Source: Ifrita kowaldi
Taxonomy: Eukaryota; Chordata; Aves; Passeriformes; Cinclosomatidae
DNA: 64,000 nucleotides
Assembly: GCA_013398055.1 (NCBI GenBank)
Contig: VZRS01014879.1
Coordinates: 62,001 to 126,000 of the forward strand
Direction: 5' to 3'
The notes under the pieces are model-generated. The model saw only the letters and a list, made by a program, of their open reading frames with translations. It had not been told where the DNA came from and searched no databases. Below are positions 38,695 through 51,000 of this stretch, one piece after another. The position numbers and the translations under genes were made by a program. Each line of letters begins with the position of its first letter. Positions within the stretch are counted from its first letter, which is position 1.

Positions 38695-38713
38695 TTCTAC
38701 AGAGCTTCTACAT

Positions 38714-40552
38714 GAAGGATTATTGCTGTCAGAGATTTTATCTTTACAGCATAAGATGTACCCTCCTCAGCAAATTTGGGAAATCCCATACGAAAATCTT
38801 AGAAAGTCACTGGTATTTCTAAGGATCTTAAAAAAAATTTTTGTGAAGAAAATATATATGTGGATTCTGTCTAAATATACTGCTCAAAAAAGACTGACAA
38901 ATTGATCAGTATTTTATGCCATAAATCCTCATCTGTTTTTCCTTTTGTTTATTAAGCATGGGATTTTTTTAAAGAACTAAGTCTTAGGCCACAAAAGAGT
39001 GGATTCCTTACTAGGACTTTATCGAAAAATTCAAATTAATGCCTGTTTTGAAATTGGAATATTGAAAAGTGTCAATTTTGTGGCTTCATAGTGGATAGAC
39101 TATTACACCAAAATAAAAATACCTTACAAAAATAATTGCAGGATAAGTCTTTAAAGTCTAGCACTATAATACAATCACACAGCTGACGCAAAATATTTCC
39201 TGTAGCTTTTCTTGTTTTCTTTTTTCCTTTATTTTGATTAGAAGTAAGATGAGTCCTAAGTAATGAAGAACCACAAAGCTGTTTTGAACTCGTGTTTTTT
39301 CTGTAGTCATGATTTTTCCTAGTACAGTGTAGGGCTCTGTCCTTCTCACTTCCTGACCACTGTATCCTACACCTCTGCTGGAATCAATGGATCTCACACT
39401 GACAAGTGACAGGGTTGCAAATATTTTTTATTTTCTTTCCCACGAGTTTTGTGACTGCTGTTGTGTTTACTCATATGCTTCCCAAACAGCAAGGGAGCTT
39501 TTTTGATAGACACTCTTTCCTCTCTCCCCAGCAGTGCTGGTGTGGATTCCCTCTGTCTCCATCTTTTATATCCCTTTTCATGTCTTCCTCTGAGCTAATC
39601 AGGACTGTCAGAGAAGTAGTCCATGTCAACTTAAAAACTCAGTGAAAGAAGGGGCTGCTTCATTTTTCACCTTCCTTTTTTGCATCTCTAAGTTACTTAT
39701 TACTGTCAACCTTTGATAAACATATATTTGGCACAAAAACTTTTTGAGAAAATTTCCCTCTAAAATTCATTTTATGAATCAAGACTATTTTTTTTTCATT
39801 TAGAAAGTAGTGGTTTTTAGACACCCAAAAAGGATTGCTTTCTGGTTTGTTATATGCACACTACTATTGTCATTGGTAAAATTGATAGGTAGTAAGATAT
39901 AAATATTAAATATAATTGTTAGCAATATTAATTGTTAAACAGTTATAATTAAATATCAACCATAACACCATTTTACAGGTTGTAATATTGCTTCTAAATG
40001 CTATTCTTAATTCACAAGAAGGATTACTACTCAGAAAAGATTTGAAATGTAATTAATATCTCAGGAGGCTGAAACTCCTTTGAAAGTAGAATTAAGCTAT
40101 GTTGTTCCACTATACATCATACCAGTATTGCTACTTCCACATCAGATGCAATGTAGACAATATTATGGTAACTTTCAAAGTCTTAATAATAATCATATTA
40201 GTGTTATGGGGAGGGTTTCTGGTACTATTCTCCTAAAAATAATGACTGCTGTTTGGGGGTTTTATTTCATTTGAAAAAGATAAACTGTCCATGTGAGTTA
40301 AGAGTAAATCTTAAGCTCCAGAATACTGAAAATATCCTGGACACCATCAGGAACCCAAAGGATCCAAAGGCTGGTGAGCATTACACTAGATAAATACTTC
40401 TTTCTACTCTTCCAAAAAGGCATTTAACTACATCAACAAATTGTCAGTTTCCCAACAGCAACAAAAATTTTGCCCAAGACCCAAAGTGAAACAAATTAGT
40501 TGCAAATTAAGGAAGGAAAAGAAAGACACCAAAAACTTGTCCAAGAATTGAA
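38714..40552. other. Unique AT-rich non-coding stretch
   Basis: No gene was recognised. Short T-rich and A-rich patches occur but no element boundaries were seen. Confidence 0.55.
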
Positions 40553-40580
40553 AAGGAACTATCTAAGAAGATAGTTCCTT
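40553..40580. repeat. Perfect 12-bp inverted repeat
   Basis: AAGGAACTATCT at 40553-40564 is followed by a 4-base spacer (AAGA) and its exact reverse complement AGATAGTTCCTT at 40569-40580. If transcribed it would form a tight hairpin. No U-run or gene end is nearby, so I do not call it a terminator. Confidence 0.9.
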
Positions 40581-40689
40581 ATTTCTACTCCTATACCTGA
40601 AAATATAAACCCATTCTTTGATATTAATAGTTCCTTTTCCATACCCCATAGGACTAAAAAACATAAAGGAAAAAAAAGTAGAATCCAAT

Positions 40690-41213
40690 GTCAGGGACTG
40701 TGAAAATGGATGCTTGAACAACATAGAAGAAGATCCAGTTGAAGATCATCTAAAGAACCTGAAGACCTGAAGAAGTCCCTGGGATCTGACGAAATGCAAC
40801 TGCAGGTCCTGAGGGAACCAAGATGTTAAGTTGATAAGTCCATCATGTTAGAAAAGTAATGGCAGACTGGTGAAATTCCCACTGACTGGAAAAGGGAAAA
40901 CTTAACCCTCATTTTTAAAATGGTAGAAAAACAAAGACCCAGTGACCTACAGGCTGGTCAGTCTCACCTTGGTGCTCAACAAGATCACAGAGCAGATCCT
41001 CCTGGGAACTATGCAAATATACATGGAAAATAAAGAGGTAATTTATGACAGCAAATATGGCTTCATTAAGGGCATATAATTCCTGACAATTTCATAGTTT
41101 TCTAAAACAGCTATTAGGAGTGGTGTCATCTACCTGGACTTGTGTAAAACATTTGACATTTTACTACACAACATTCTTCTCTCCAAAATGGATGTTGGAG
41201 TGGATTTGACAGG
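40690..41213 (+). mobile_element. CR1 LINE, 5' part of an interrupted copy
   Basis: This is the left part of a CR1 copy, reading on the plus strand through decayed ORF2 reverse transcriptase. In different frames I see DHLKNL, then SLGSDEMQLQVLRE, WQTGEIPTDWK and VIYLDLCKTFD (41124-41156). They correspond in order to the CR1 consensus DHLKNLN, SMGPDEMHPRVLRE, WQSGEVPGDWKKG and VIYLDFCKAFD; the last is the region of the first catalytic aspartate. Stops and frameshifts break it throughout. The left border is approximate, since resemblance fades before 40730. It is cut on the right by an LTR insertion and resumes at 41789. Confidence 0.85.
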
Positions 41214-41271
41214 TGTTGTGGTGTGTTTTGGCCCGCTTGGGGCCCGCCTCCTGTCCTTCTAAGTTTTATTA

Positions 41272-41301
41272 CCCAATGGGCTGGTGAGTCCGCCCATTGG
41301 G
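41272..41301. promoter_or_regulatory. Paired inverted CCAAT boxes in the LTR
   Basis: CCCAATGGGC (41272-41281) and its exact reverse complement GCCCATTGGG (41292-41301) are separated by 10 bp. Each arm contains a CCAAT core, the NF-Y recognition sequence. The pair lies in the U3-like part of the LTR upstream of its GC box and TATA-like box. Function is inferred from sequence only. Confidence 0.6.
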
Positions 41302-41526
41302 AGGGTCTTTAGGCGGGTCCTAGGCTAGAAGGCCTTGCTTCTAATGTCACTCTGAGCTCATCTCCTCCCCCACTTCTAGAAGGTTCTGTTTAATTCGGTA
41401 CATGATTGGTTTGTTTAGGTTGTCTCCTCCCTTGTTGCTCTGTGATTTGTCGTTTGTACCTTAGTTCCTCCCCTTTGGCTTTTCCTTATTGGATCCTTTT
41501 GTAAACTCCGCCCCTTTTTCCTTTCC

Positions 41527-41588
41527 TTAAAAGCCCATGCTCTGTTCATTTTCCTTCGGATCGTCCCTATCCCCCGATTGGAAATAAA
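41527..41588 (+). promoter_or_regulatory. LTR core promoter and polyadenylation signal
   Basis: TTAAAAG at 41527-41533 is the best TATA-like box, preceded about 12-18 bp upstream by a CCGCCCC GC box. AATAAA at 41583-41588 is the polyadenylation signal. This compact order is what an LTR U3-R junction looks like. Confidence 0.6.
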
Positions 41589-41788
41589 TGCTCTGGTCTA
41601 TTACGGGAGATCCCCTTCTCTCAGTCCTTTGTCTCTGCCTCCTCGCCTCCTTTTCCAGCATCCACAGCTCGACCCTTTCCACGTCGGCAGGCCCTATTGG
41701 AACTTTTGCCTGCACTCGGTCACCCTCGGCCGCGAAAGTGCAGTCTCCTGGCTGGGTCGCCGGGCAGCCTAGTGGTCAGGCGACTGCA

Positions 41789-42332
41789 GACAGGTAGACT
41801 GCAGAGTGGATAAGAAACTGGCTGTATGGTTGTAGTCAGAGTTGCGATCAATGTCTTGATGTCCAGGTGGAGAGCAGTGACAAGGGCCATTGCTCCCGGG
41901 CTGGTGTTGGGACTGGAACAATTTAACATCTTTTGTCAGTGACATGGACAGTGGTATCAAGTGCACCCTCAGCATTGATGACACTGAGCCCTGTAGTGCC
42001 GTTGACATGCTGGAGTGAAGGGATGCCATCCAGAGGCTTGAGAGAGCCACCTGTAGGAACATCATGGAGTTCAACATGGCCAAGTACAAGGTCCTGTACA
42101 TGGGTCAGGGCAATCCCAAACACAAACACAGACTGGGTGATGAGCGGAATGATGAGCAGCTCTGAGAAGAAGGACTTGGGGGAGTTGGTGGATAAAAAGC
42201 TTAACATGATCAAGTGCATTTACAGCACAGAAAGCTAACTGTATCCTGGGCTACATCAAAATAAGCCTGTCCAGCAGGTCAAAGGTGGGGATTGTTCCCC
42301 TCTGCTCTGCCCTGGTGCCACCCCAGAGGGGC
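41789..42332 (+). mobile_element. CR1 LINE, 3' part of the interrupted copy
   Basis: The CR1 reading resumes right after the LTR with a segment encoding a decayed form of WIRNWLDG. In shifting frames it continues through a stretch equivalent to FNIFxxDxDSGIxCTLS (41919-41973), then DDTE (41976-41987, where the consensus has the catalytic FADDTKL), AVDMLE, MEFNMAKYKVLYMGQGNPKHKHRLG and DKKLNM. The FA of FADD is missing and several frameshifts are present, so it is inactive. It stops near 42332 without the CR1 3' tail. Together with 40690-41213 it forms one insertion whose two halves join at the GACAGG duplicated by the LTR. Confidence 0.87.
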
Positions 42333-43043
42333 CAATGCAGTAATTCGGTTATATTGGTAGGAATTAAATATAAAGAAAATATTTGCTCATTACAGTACAT
42401 CATTCATCCTCGGTAGTGACAGGCAGTATGGGATCATGAAATCCAAAACTGGCCAGAATGTATATGCCTAAGCAGGTGGAATTAGAATTGCACTTTCTTA
42501 TTTTAGATTCCTTGAGTTTGCAACACTTTTACAATCAGCTTTTAACACAATGTAAGTGTAGAAATATGCTTGTGTATGCCTTTGCATTAATATATCTACC
42601 TCTGGCAATGTTAGTAATGAAATCTGCTAAAGATTATGGCAAACTTCATTGTTGAAAATGGGTTATTAGGGAAATTAATTAAAGGAGTGTACACCAAGAA
42701 TGAGTTTTTTTCTGTTTAATGCAAACTATCTCTGCTTCTGTAAATGTTGTTAAAGTGCTATCTTTCCCTCTTTAGTGGGAATGGACAATATCACAGAATC
42801 TCTGTAAAGACCTCTCAGTTTGTAACTACATGCTTACACCATAATTACACAAGTGCGGTTTCTCTTTTTCCTCTCTTTATCCTGGGCTTTCTTTGCCTGC
42901 CATTCTTTGCCTCTTTCATAAATAAGAAAACATACATGTTAACTTGTTCCAAGTCTTAAAAGCACTCCAACTGTGGGATTTGGCTTTATCTCATACACTC
43001 TAATTCTCAGTTTTAAAGCAAAAGAGCTAGCTCTGCAGGAAGG

Positions 43044-43083
43044 AAATAAAATAAAAATAAAATAAATAGAAAAAAAAAGAAAG
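43044..43083. repeat. (AAATA)-rich low-complexity tract
   Basis: Repeated AAATAAAATA units grade into a pure A/G run ending AAAAAGAAAG. Confidence 0.8.
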
Positions 43084-44189
43084 CTGATTGTTTGGTTTCT
43101 GTGAATTCTTGAGGGGAGAGGTGGGAGATGAAAATATCTAGTGTCTAAATGCTATATAGAATTGTACACATATAAAATTAGTATCTAGACGCATGGATGA
43201 TAAATGAGATCCCTAGCATGATGAGTATTTAAAATACTTTCAGTGAGTCTGGAAGTAGAAAGTCTCTTTGTTATGTCTTCAACACAAATACAGACTTTTC
43301 AGATGGGATGAGGCAACATTCCAGGGCAGATTAGCACATTTGGTCTGCAGTGCTTCATGATCTTGACTTATGAACTCAGTGAACTCAAATTCTGTTAACA
43401 CTGCCACAGAATCATAATGAAGGCAACATAACTCCACTACCAGAAGCTTAAATATTGTGGTTTTAAATAATGTTCATTTTAACCAAAAAATTCCTTGCTG
43501 GAGTATTCCATGTATTTTACTCATGGTGAACCAAATGAGCTGGAAGGATTGCCTTTGTGGTTAGGCAGCAAGAAATTATTTTATTTTAAAAACACTGTGA
43601 TTAACTTTCTGGGTGGGTGGAAGGGTGGGTGTGAGCAGCTCTAGATGAGTGCATGTCTATGTAGACAAAACAATGTGGTAGCCAAAGCCAAGAAAATTAA
43701 ATGTCACTTTTTTCTATCCTTAGGAGTTTTATTAAATGTGGAGGCAAAAAAATATTGCTCAAACCAAAAGGAAAAAAAAAAACCAAAAACAACAACTACA
43801 TTAGGCAAAATTGCTATTATGTATGGCAGTTTCCTCAGGGTAGGTACTGAGTGTACTTTTTATTGTATAGTGCCTGAAGGAAAATGTTGCAGTGTAATGG
43901 TAAAAATATATGAAAGGTTTAAGTGCTTTGATAATATTTAGCTTATGCATTAGTGGCATGATTTTAGAGTCAAAGAAAGAGCCTCTATTCTGCCACAGAA
44001 ATGTCCCTGATGGAGCACACAGGCAAAGCAGTGTGTGGGAGGCTGAAGGTTATCCTATGCCTGTCTTCCTCAACACTTCCAATCCACCAACTTGTATCAG
44101 TATATAATTCATAAAATATGAAAAGGTTTTAAACTTTCACTTCTTTATAAGCTGTTATAGGATCAAGTCCTATTGTTAAATACAATGGC

Positions 44190-44226
44190 AATAATAATAA
44201 TAGTAGTAGTAGTAGTAATAACAACA
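44190..44226. repeat. Trinucleotide repeat (ATA then GTA)
   Basis: About four ATA units are followed by five GTA-type units and a short AAC run, giving a compound trinucleotide microsatellite. Confidence 0.85.
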
Positions 44227-47200
44227 ACCAACATGAGGCAAAACTATCAGAAATATAAACAAATATAAAATATTTATTAATTTTAATGTTACATTGACAA
44301 CTGATATGTTTTAGTGTGCTTATATCTTACAAATACTTCAAACAGTTCTCACAAATCAGGAATCCAAAACCGATTTCATTTTGAGATGTTTTGAATTTGT
44401 AGCTAGTAATTGTAAGATTAAAAAAACAAAACAATACCCTTTGACATAACATTTGTGATCATGGGACTTCTAAAGGGAAAAAAATAAGGTCTTCTGAAGC
44501 TAAGCCAAGTATAGCTAGGAGAAACTAAAGAAAACAGACAACTGTTCCCTGTACCCTGAGGCTCTTTGGAAAACCCTAGCTTAAGACACCTCTGAGGGGA
44601 TTTAACATCATAACGTCTTAAAAATACCAAGATGGTGTGTATGAAATACCCTGGCACTTTCTGCTGAACTCTGACATATTTAGAAGTTTATTTTCTTTTT
44701 GGATGTGTAGTCATGACTCAGCTATCTGTATTAGGAACTGAATTGGAAACATAATGTGATAAAAACTCTTCTCATGATATATCTATATGTTGTTCTAAAA
44801 TGTAATAGCTCTAAACACACTGAAACCAAAGCCAGTGACAACCAGCCAACTAAAAAACCCTGAAACCCAGAGATACATTTCAGTTTGAATGATTAATTTA
44901 TTATAAGGGAAAAATGCAGATGGAAATAAGAGCAAAGATAATGTCTCTATTAGGGGAGACAGTGCATAGTTCTTTGGAACACACTGAATGAAGTCTCTCT
45001 CACAAATCCCCTAGAGTCAGTAAAATAAAAATGTGTACATAGAAAGGAAAATGTAGCCCTGCCACCTCATTGACAGTTTCACAGCTATATGAATCTCAAG
45101 AAAGTTATATTAAAGTCCAGACATGTTTAATTTAGTTGGTGGATTTTTTTTCATTGACTTCACTGGTGCCAGGGTCTTATGAGAATTGTCTTCAAAATAT
45201 TTTCTAATGCTTACAATGCTAGTAAAAAACACATGTCTTTTTCAGTTCAAAATAGAAAACTGATTTGACTTCTTGGAAATGTTTGAGTGATCCAGCCTTG
45301 TTATATTGCCTGATTGTGTCATTTGTTTCTGGTGCAAGTGTCAAGCCAGTCTAGTGATCATCGACAGAGAACAGCTGCAACAAACAGAAATCCAGAAATA
45401 TTGTTTGTTATATTGAAGCTGTGAAATAAAAGCAGACCAGCAAATATTAAGAGCTTTTAAAGACAGCTTGTTGCTTAAGAAGGACTATCACAACATAAGC
45501 TCTAAAGTTCTTGAAGGATAAATAGCTACTTCAGGGAACATATCGTATCTTGACTTAGAAAAATGTTCTTTACTACCTCCTCATCCCACAAGGTAAAGAA
45601 CTCAAACATTTATGTTACTTCTGACACTTCTGTATAAATAATAAGCAGCACATCACTGAAGTAAAATTTTTCAAATAGCTGTAACTAATTCAGTACATAA
45701 CATTGATGAAAAAAATATTCTGACTAAAATAATTGTAGTCTGATTTTATTTCTTGAGATACAATTCCAAAATGCAAAGCAAAAATTTTTATTTCCACTAT
45801 TTTTGAAAGTATTTCCTGGATAATATTTCAGCCCATGCTAGGCATTTTTAATCTATTATTCATCAGAATCACAATATCTGTTTCAGCTATTTTGCTGTAA
45901 ATTTTTTGCTCTGATCTCACTGGAATAAGCACTGCTATTTTCATAAGAAGTCACCTGAGCTTAAAAATGCCTCTGTGGACAAAGCCTGTTTGGTCCTTAA
46001 ACCTTGACAACCTTATCTTTACTGCACGTGTGATCTGGATAACTATGTTTTTTAGACAACAGTTGGTAATGAAAATGTGAATTTTTGAATGCACATGTGA
46101 ATTTCACTTCAGGTGGTGTGGGAGATTTGATAGAAATTTGGACCATAATGTGTCCTTGTGTCTATGACTAATGAACTGTTAATCCTGAAGATACGAGACT
46201 GATAATAAAAAATACCATTGGGGGAAAAAAATTAATCTTTAAATATTTAATCCACTCCTTCTCCCATCTATCAGATGGCAACAGATGGAAAATGGATTTT
46301 TCCCAGCTAGTTCAGCCTTTGTAATTTAATACATACCTGTTTGGCCATCACTTCACAGATAATGCATTCTTTACCAAGGATTTTCAACTCTTAACTAACA
46401 CATACAATAAAGAGTGAAGAAGTTCATTGTTTGACTGATGAGTTAGGATTCCAGACCAAGTAGTAATTGACTACATCAGGTTTTCTAGTGTCTATGCTCT
46501 TCACAAAAACCTATGATACACTTCGTTGGATTTTTTTTCAGTGAGCTACCTTACATGGATTACCCCTGTTACACACACAAAGAGGAAGTGTTGGATCCCG
46601 ACAGAAAATGTTTCTTCTTGACAAAGAAGAATACTAGTTTCTTTTTTTACCTGTCTTTTTACAGGGGACTTCAGCCTGCAAGTTCAGCACCTTTTTATCA
46701 GACAACAAGTTAATTTAAAAAGAAAAAAAGTGAAGCAACAACATGAGATGTGAATAAATAATTTTAATAAAAATAGCCCATAATCAAACTTTCCACTGTG
46801 TAATGCCATAACAGGTCAATGATACTTAAATTGGATTGCTGAATTACCTTTTATATTAAGGACAGTAACTTTTGCTAAATAAATGGAAAAATATCTGTTA
46901 CATAAGTTTTTTTTCTTCAAATCGCTTTCTTTATTTCTTTGAAATACAGCATGTGAGTTTGAAATACAAATAACAAGGGCAGGAACTATAAATGTATTTT
47001 ACAACACAAGAGCAAAAAAAAATGTTAGGCCCTTTTTCACCATAGGTTGGTTACAGATGTTGTTGCTTCACACTTGTAAAAAAGCAGATGGGAGGTTCAT
47101 ATTCTTAGTAGAAAAACAAAGGATTATTCCTAATATTATGGGAGACCAGGACAAGAACGTAATAGGGAACCAAGGAAAGTCACATTAAACAGCAGTTGTT

Positions 47201-47916
47201 TTGTGCTACTGTTTGAAGTGCCTACAGAGATTGCTAAAATATAGATCACGCTCACTATCTTTGATACACGGATTTTCCCTGCAGCTGCCCAAACTCAGTG
47301 GCCTCGTGTGTCTGGCCCAGGTCCTTCCGAGCCGAGCAGCACCTCCACCTGTAACTGCATGGCCCATGCACATGGTAACAGTTTGCTGCAAAGTAATGGA
47401 GTCACCAGAGTGGCAGAAAACCTGGATTTTATTCTTAAATTTAGCACTCATGAGGAGGGAGAGGAAGGAAGGAATTCTTTAGCTTGGTTTCCACTTCTGC
47501 TGTTTATGAAGTGCATAAGCTCTTGAAACAAGAACCTGCTTTGACTGAAGGAGCACAGACTATCATTTGCTGAGCACTTGCAGAACTTTTTTGCAACATC
47601 CAACAAAAATCTATTGCAAATCTACCATATATTGAAAATCCCATGCAATATATGTGTAAAATACATGCAATTAGAAAATCAGAATTTCTGAATTGTTTAG
47701 TTATGTCTCCATGACTGTGCAACTATATCTTAAGGTATCACAAAATAATGATCATCATAAATGTTTTTAACCTTTTTTTCTATTTTTATTTCTTTTTTTA
47801 TCGGCTGCAGGTATAATTTTTGGAAATGCCATGTTTATAATCAGAGAGAACAATAGTAAGAAAAATATATTTTGGCTATAGTGTGTGCCTATCTATCAAT
47901 CAATAATATTTTTATT

Positions 47917-48000
47917 AAAAATAAATGTAATAGAAATGCAAATAAATAGAAATGCAAATAGAAATGCAAATAGAAATGCAAAATAAATGTAATAGAAATT
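47917..48000. repeat. Short tandem array of octamer-containing 12-mers
   Basis: A 12-bp unit (ATGCAAATAGAA) repeats with ATGCAAAT at 47936-47943, 47952-47959 and 47964-47971, and a variant ATGCAAAA at 47976-47983. The array is bracketed by two copies of AAAATAAATGTAATAGAAAT (47917-47936 and 47980-47999). ATGCAAAT is the classic octamer bound by POU-family factors, though here it arises within a simple tandem repeat. Confidence 0.88.
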
Positions 48001-51000
48001 TGTATCAAACACAGCAATCACATGCAGTAAGTCTGGAGGTTCAATACATCAGCAGACTGTGCCTCCAGGTCCTTGTAGACATGAGCAAGTTGTCTCCATC
48101 TCCTATTCCAAAACATTTCTCAAGGGAAGCCAGATAGAACCCAGAGCATGCACAAGTGCAGGCTGAACGAAATGATTTATTCAGGTTAACAATATAGAAA
48201 TAAAATTAAATCAGAGGCCAGACCAATAAAAGGACCAGATTTCATAAGAAGTCAGATCTACCGATGCTTTTCTACTAATAAAATTGATAGCTTTTCAATA
48301 TTGTATCTTGAAAAATGTGACACTGAGTGACGTGACTTTTCACCTTTAAATCTGAGGTGAAAATAAGAAGGTCTGTCTTTTATTAATTTTGCAAATATAT
48401 TTTGGAACTTTTTCTGTTTTGGCTGGCTGAACTTTCCTAAATTCCAGGAGGAAAGATCCCTTTCCTGTCTTCTGCCATAAATAACATCTTTTTCTTAATG
48501 TATTTCACTATTCAGAACAGTTTCTAAGCCTGTTCACAAAGCTGTCAGGGCAAATGAATCACTCTCCCCTGATGTTTGTTATTAACAGATTGTGTACTGA
48601 TAGGATAATAACCTCTTTCTTCATACATGAAAGGCATTCTTGTGAGCTGGATTACAACTTGAGATATAAAAGACGTGCTCTGTGGATAACTTCCAGGCTA
48701 CTTTGCACCACATTGCTCTCCCATAATTTTCTGTTTGTTATCTTGAACGAGTGACAGTAACCACCGATCAGAAACTGAAATTTATGTGAAATGAGTACCA
48801 CATGTACGCTGTTTACTTCAGTCTGGCAAAAGCAGGGACAGATCATTATAGCCCACAGAACTATGCGTTTTAGGCTGTGTGCAATTTAATATCAAGTGCC
48901 ATAACTTGAATATACAATAAAAAAAAAAGAGACTAGTTTGAAAAATAAACCTCTTGTCATATCATGCATTAGTTTCCAGCAAGGTTTTGGGGTGGTTTTG
49001 TCAAACAAGTACTTATTTGTTTGTTTTAATATGTTAAAATGATCATTTGTCTTCTTTGGTGGACAACTGTACAAGTTTTTAGTGTATGTAAGCTATTGGT
49101 GCTCGATTGAAGATTTGAAGGAGAGTGGCAAAGGTTTTGCTAATAAAAAAATAAACTCCCTAAGATCATTAAAAAGTGGAAGTGAAGATGTGAATGACAA
49201 ATTACTTCAGCTAAAAGTGAGGTATTTCAATATCATGAGACCTTTCATTACAAGCTGGAAAGGACTAGAGTTCAGAGTTCATTTGTGCTTCTGCCATGCC
49301 ACTGAAATATTAAGTACAAGACAGAGTGTATCTCTTCATTCCTGTAAATTGTTAGCATTTTGTGGAGATTTATGAAACCTTGCTTTGAGCACCTAAAGGG
49401 GATATTTAAATTAGGAACTTACTAGGCTTAAGTTCCCTTTGAAGTCAGTCTAATGTGACAGAAAATTAACCTTGGACTTGAATTAAGAATTTAGTGTCCA
49501 TTTCTCTAAAATAATATAGTCTTACAGCATTTGCATTCAGTTAAAGTGACTGAAATGATGTGTTGATCCCATTCTGATTTACATAGATGTTGCTGTTCCC
49601 TTGGTCAGTTAAAGAATCAAAAATCAAAATTTCAGGCAGCATCCAGAAAAAAAAAGATATGAACGCTGGTCATACTTTTCCTAACATTTCTTAAGGGGAA
49701 TACTAGTGACTAGCTGAAAATGTTGCAAATATATGAGATTTATGGATTTTTTTCATTCTATGGATTAAAGACATAATTAATTTTTGTGTTTATTCTTTGA
49801 ATGTTCCAACTCTGGAATACTTCAGTTAAAGTAGAAATATTTATAAATCTGCTGTCCCAGGGCATATTGAGAATTGTAATATAATTATTTGAGTTTCCAT
49901 TGCATTCTGTTGTTGGGGTGTCTCCCCAGAGCTAGCGATATTCTGTGTGAGCTTTGAATAAAATATTTCCTGTGATGTATTTTGTTCTTTTCAATATCAT
50001 TCCCAATGCAGTAAAAGCAAAGACATTTTTCCTTCACGTATATTTTTTAAGGCAAACTTCAATTAATCCTAAGAGGAGTTTCTTCATATGTTTTCAGGAT
50101 AAGTTTGAACCTGTTAGAAGTTCAGCTGCACAGTATCACAAATTTGATATCTTATTAGTCTCTTGATGTCATGTCTCTGTCAATTATGGGATGTGAATGT
50201 AAATCTGAGGGATTTTTGCTCTATGCTCCATTACTCATTAAAACCATCACCCTATGGCAAATCCTCCTATTGATTCTTACTGCTCTTCTCTGAAATTCAG
50301 CTTTGGCTGACAAAATGTTTGAATTCCAAGTTCAGCAATTTAAGAAAACAATAAAGATTAACATTTGATATGTTGTTATATGTTGTTTTGCAGCTGTAAA
50401 TTTCGAAAGCTGAATGTACATTCTGATGAGTTCCAGTTCAGTGGCTTTCTTATATTAACCTTGATGCAAATTGAATACGTGATTAAGTGTCTTCTTGAAC
50501 GCCGCAATACAGAAAGTTTGACTTAAGGATTTATACAGACGATATTCTTCACTGATATGTCAAAATAGAAGTCCATTAACACCAGTGACAATTTTCAGAC
50601 CCAGAACTTCTCTCATATGTTTATTTTTAAATTCTGTGTTCTCATTTCAGGTATGTGTACGCACATAGATACACCATATATATATATTGCACATATATTT
50701 TTGTGCATCTGCATATATATTCATATAAGCATAAAATACAGTAATTTCACTGGAAACTTGAAAAATAGCACATAATTTCAGATATATTTATCTTTCATTT
50801 ACCTCTCAGAGTATGACATGATTTTATATGAGCCACAAACACAGAAGTCTTCATCTGCTTTGATGTGTCAAATGATAATATTTAGTATACTTGGTTATAG
50901 TCTTCTCTCAGTGACCTTAATATTTTTGTGAGCAGTTTCAAAACTGCATGTGCATGAAAAAGGTCATATATTCAAATAAACAAATAAACAACTACAAAAT

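Larger units (their letters stand above)
41214..41788 (+). mobile_element. Solo LTR of ERVK type inserted into CR1
   Basis: A 575-bp element starts TGTTGTGGTGTGTTTTGG and ends GGTCAGGCGACTGCA, flanked by a perfect 6-bp target duplication GACAGG (41208-41213 and 41789-41794). A 6-bp duplication is typical of class II (ERVK/alpha-beta-like) avian retroviruses. Promoter-like parts run in order: CCAAT-type boxes at 41272-41301 and near 41488-41492 (as ATTGG), a GC box (CCGCCCC) near 41509, and a TATA-like TTAAAAG at 41527-41533. The polyadenylation signal AATAAA is at 41583-41588, only about 55 bp after the TATA-like box, implying a short R region. The element is far more GC-rich than its surroundings. 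No internal viral genes are present. Family name not certain. Confidence 0.88.
42333..47916. other. Unique AT-rich non-coding stretch
   Basis: No gene was recognised. Simple repeats are an (AAATA)-like tract at about 43044-43083, an ATA/GTA trinucleotide patch at about 44190-44226, and short A or T runs near 43770 and 46905. A slightly GC-richer segment at 47280-47400 has open frames on both strands but no family match that I can name. Confidence 0.55.

Noticed and set aside
40553..40580. Hairpin as a transcription terminator or microRNA precursor
   Set aside because: The stem is too short for a microRNA precursor, and bacterial-type terminators do not apply in this genome; no transcript evidence.
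41769..42219. Overlapping open frames of about 100 codons on both strands
   Set aside because: They are frames across the LTR end and decayed CR1; the CR1 reading explains the sequence, and the minus-strand frames are shadows.
47201..47526. GC-richer segment with frames on both strands as an exon or CpG-type promoter
   Set aside because: Few CpG dinucleotides, no consistent frame, no family match.
47952..48137. Frame beginning with repeated Met-Gln-Ile-Glu units as a repeat protein
   Set aside because: The periodic start is just the 12-bp tandem array read in frame; it ends in unrelated sequence.
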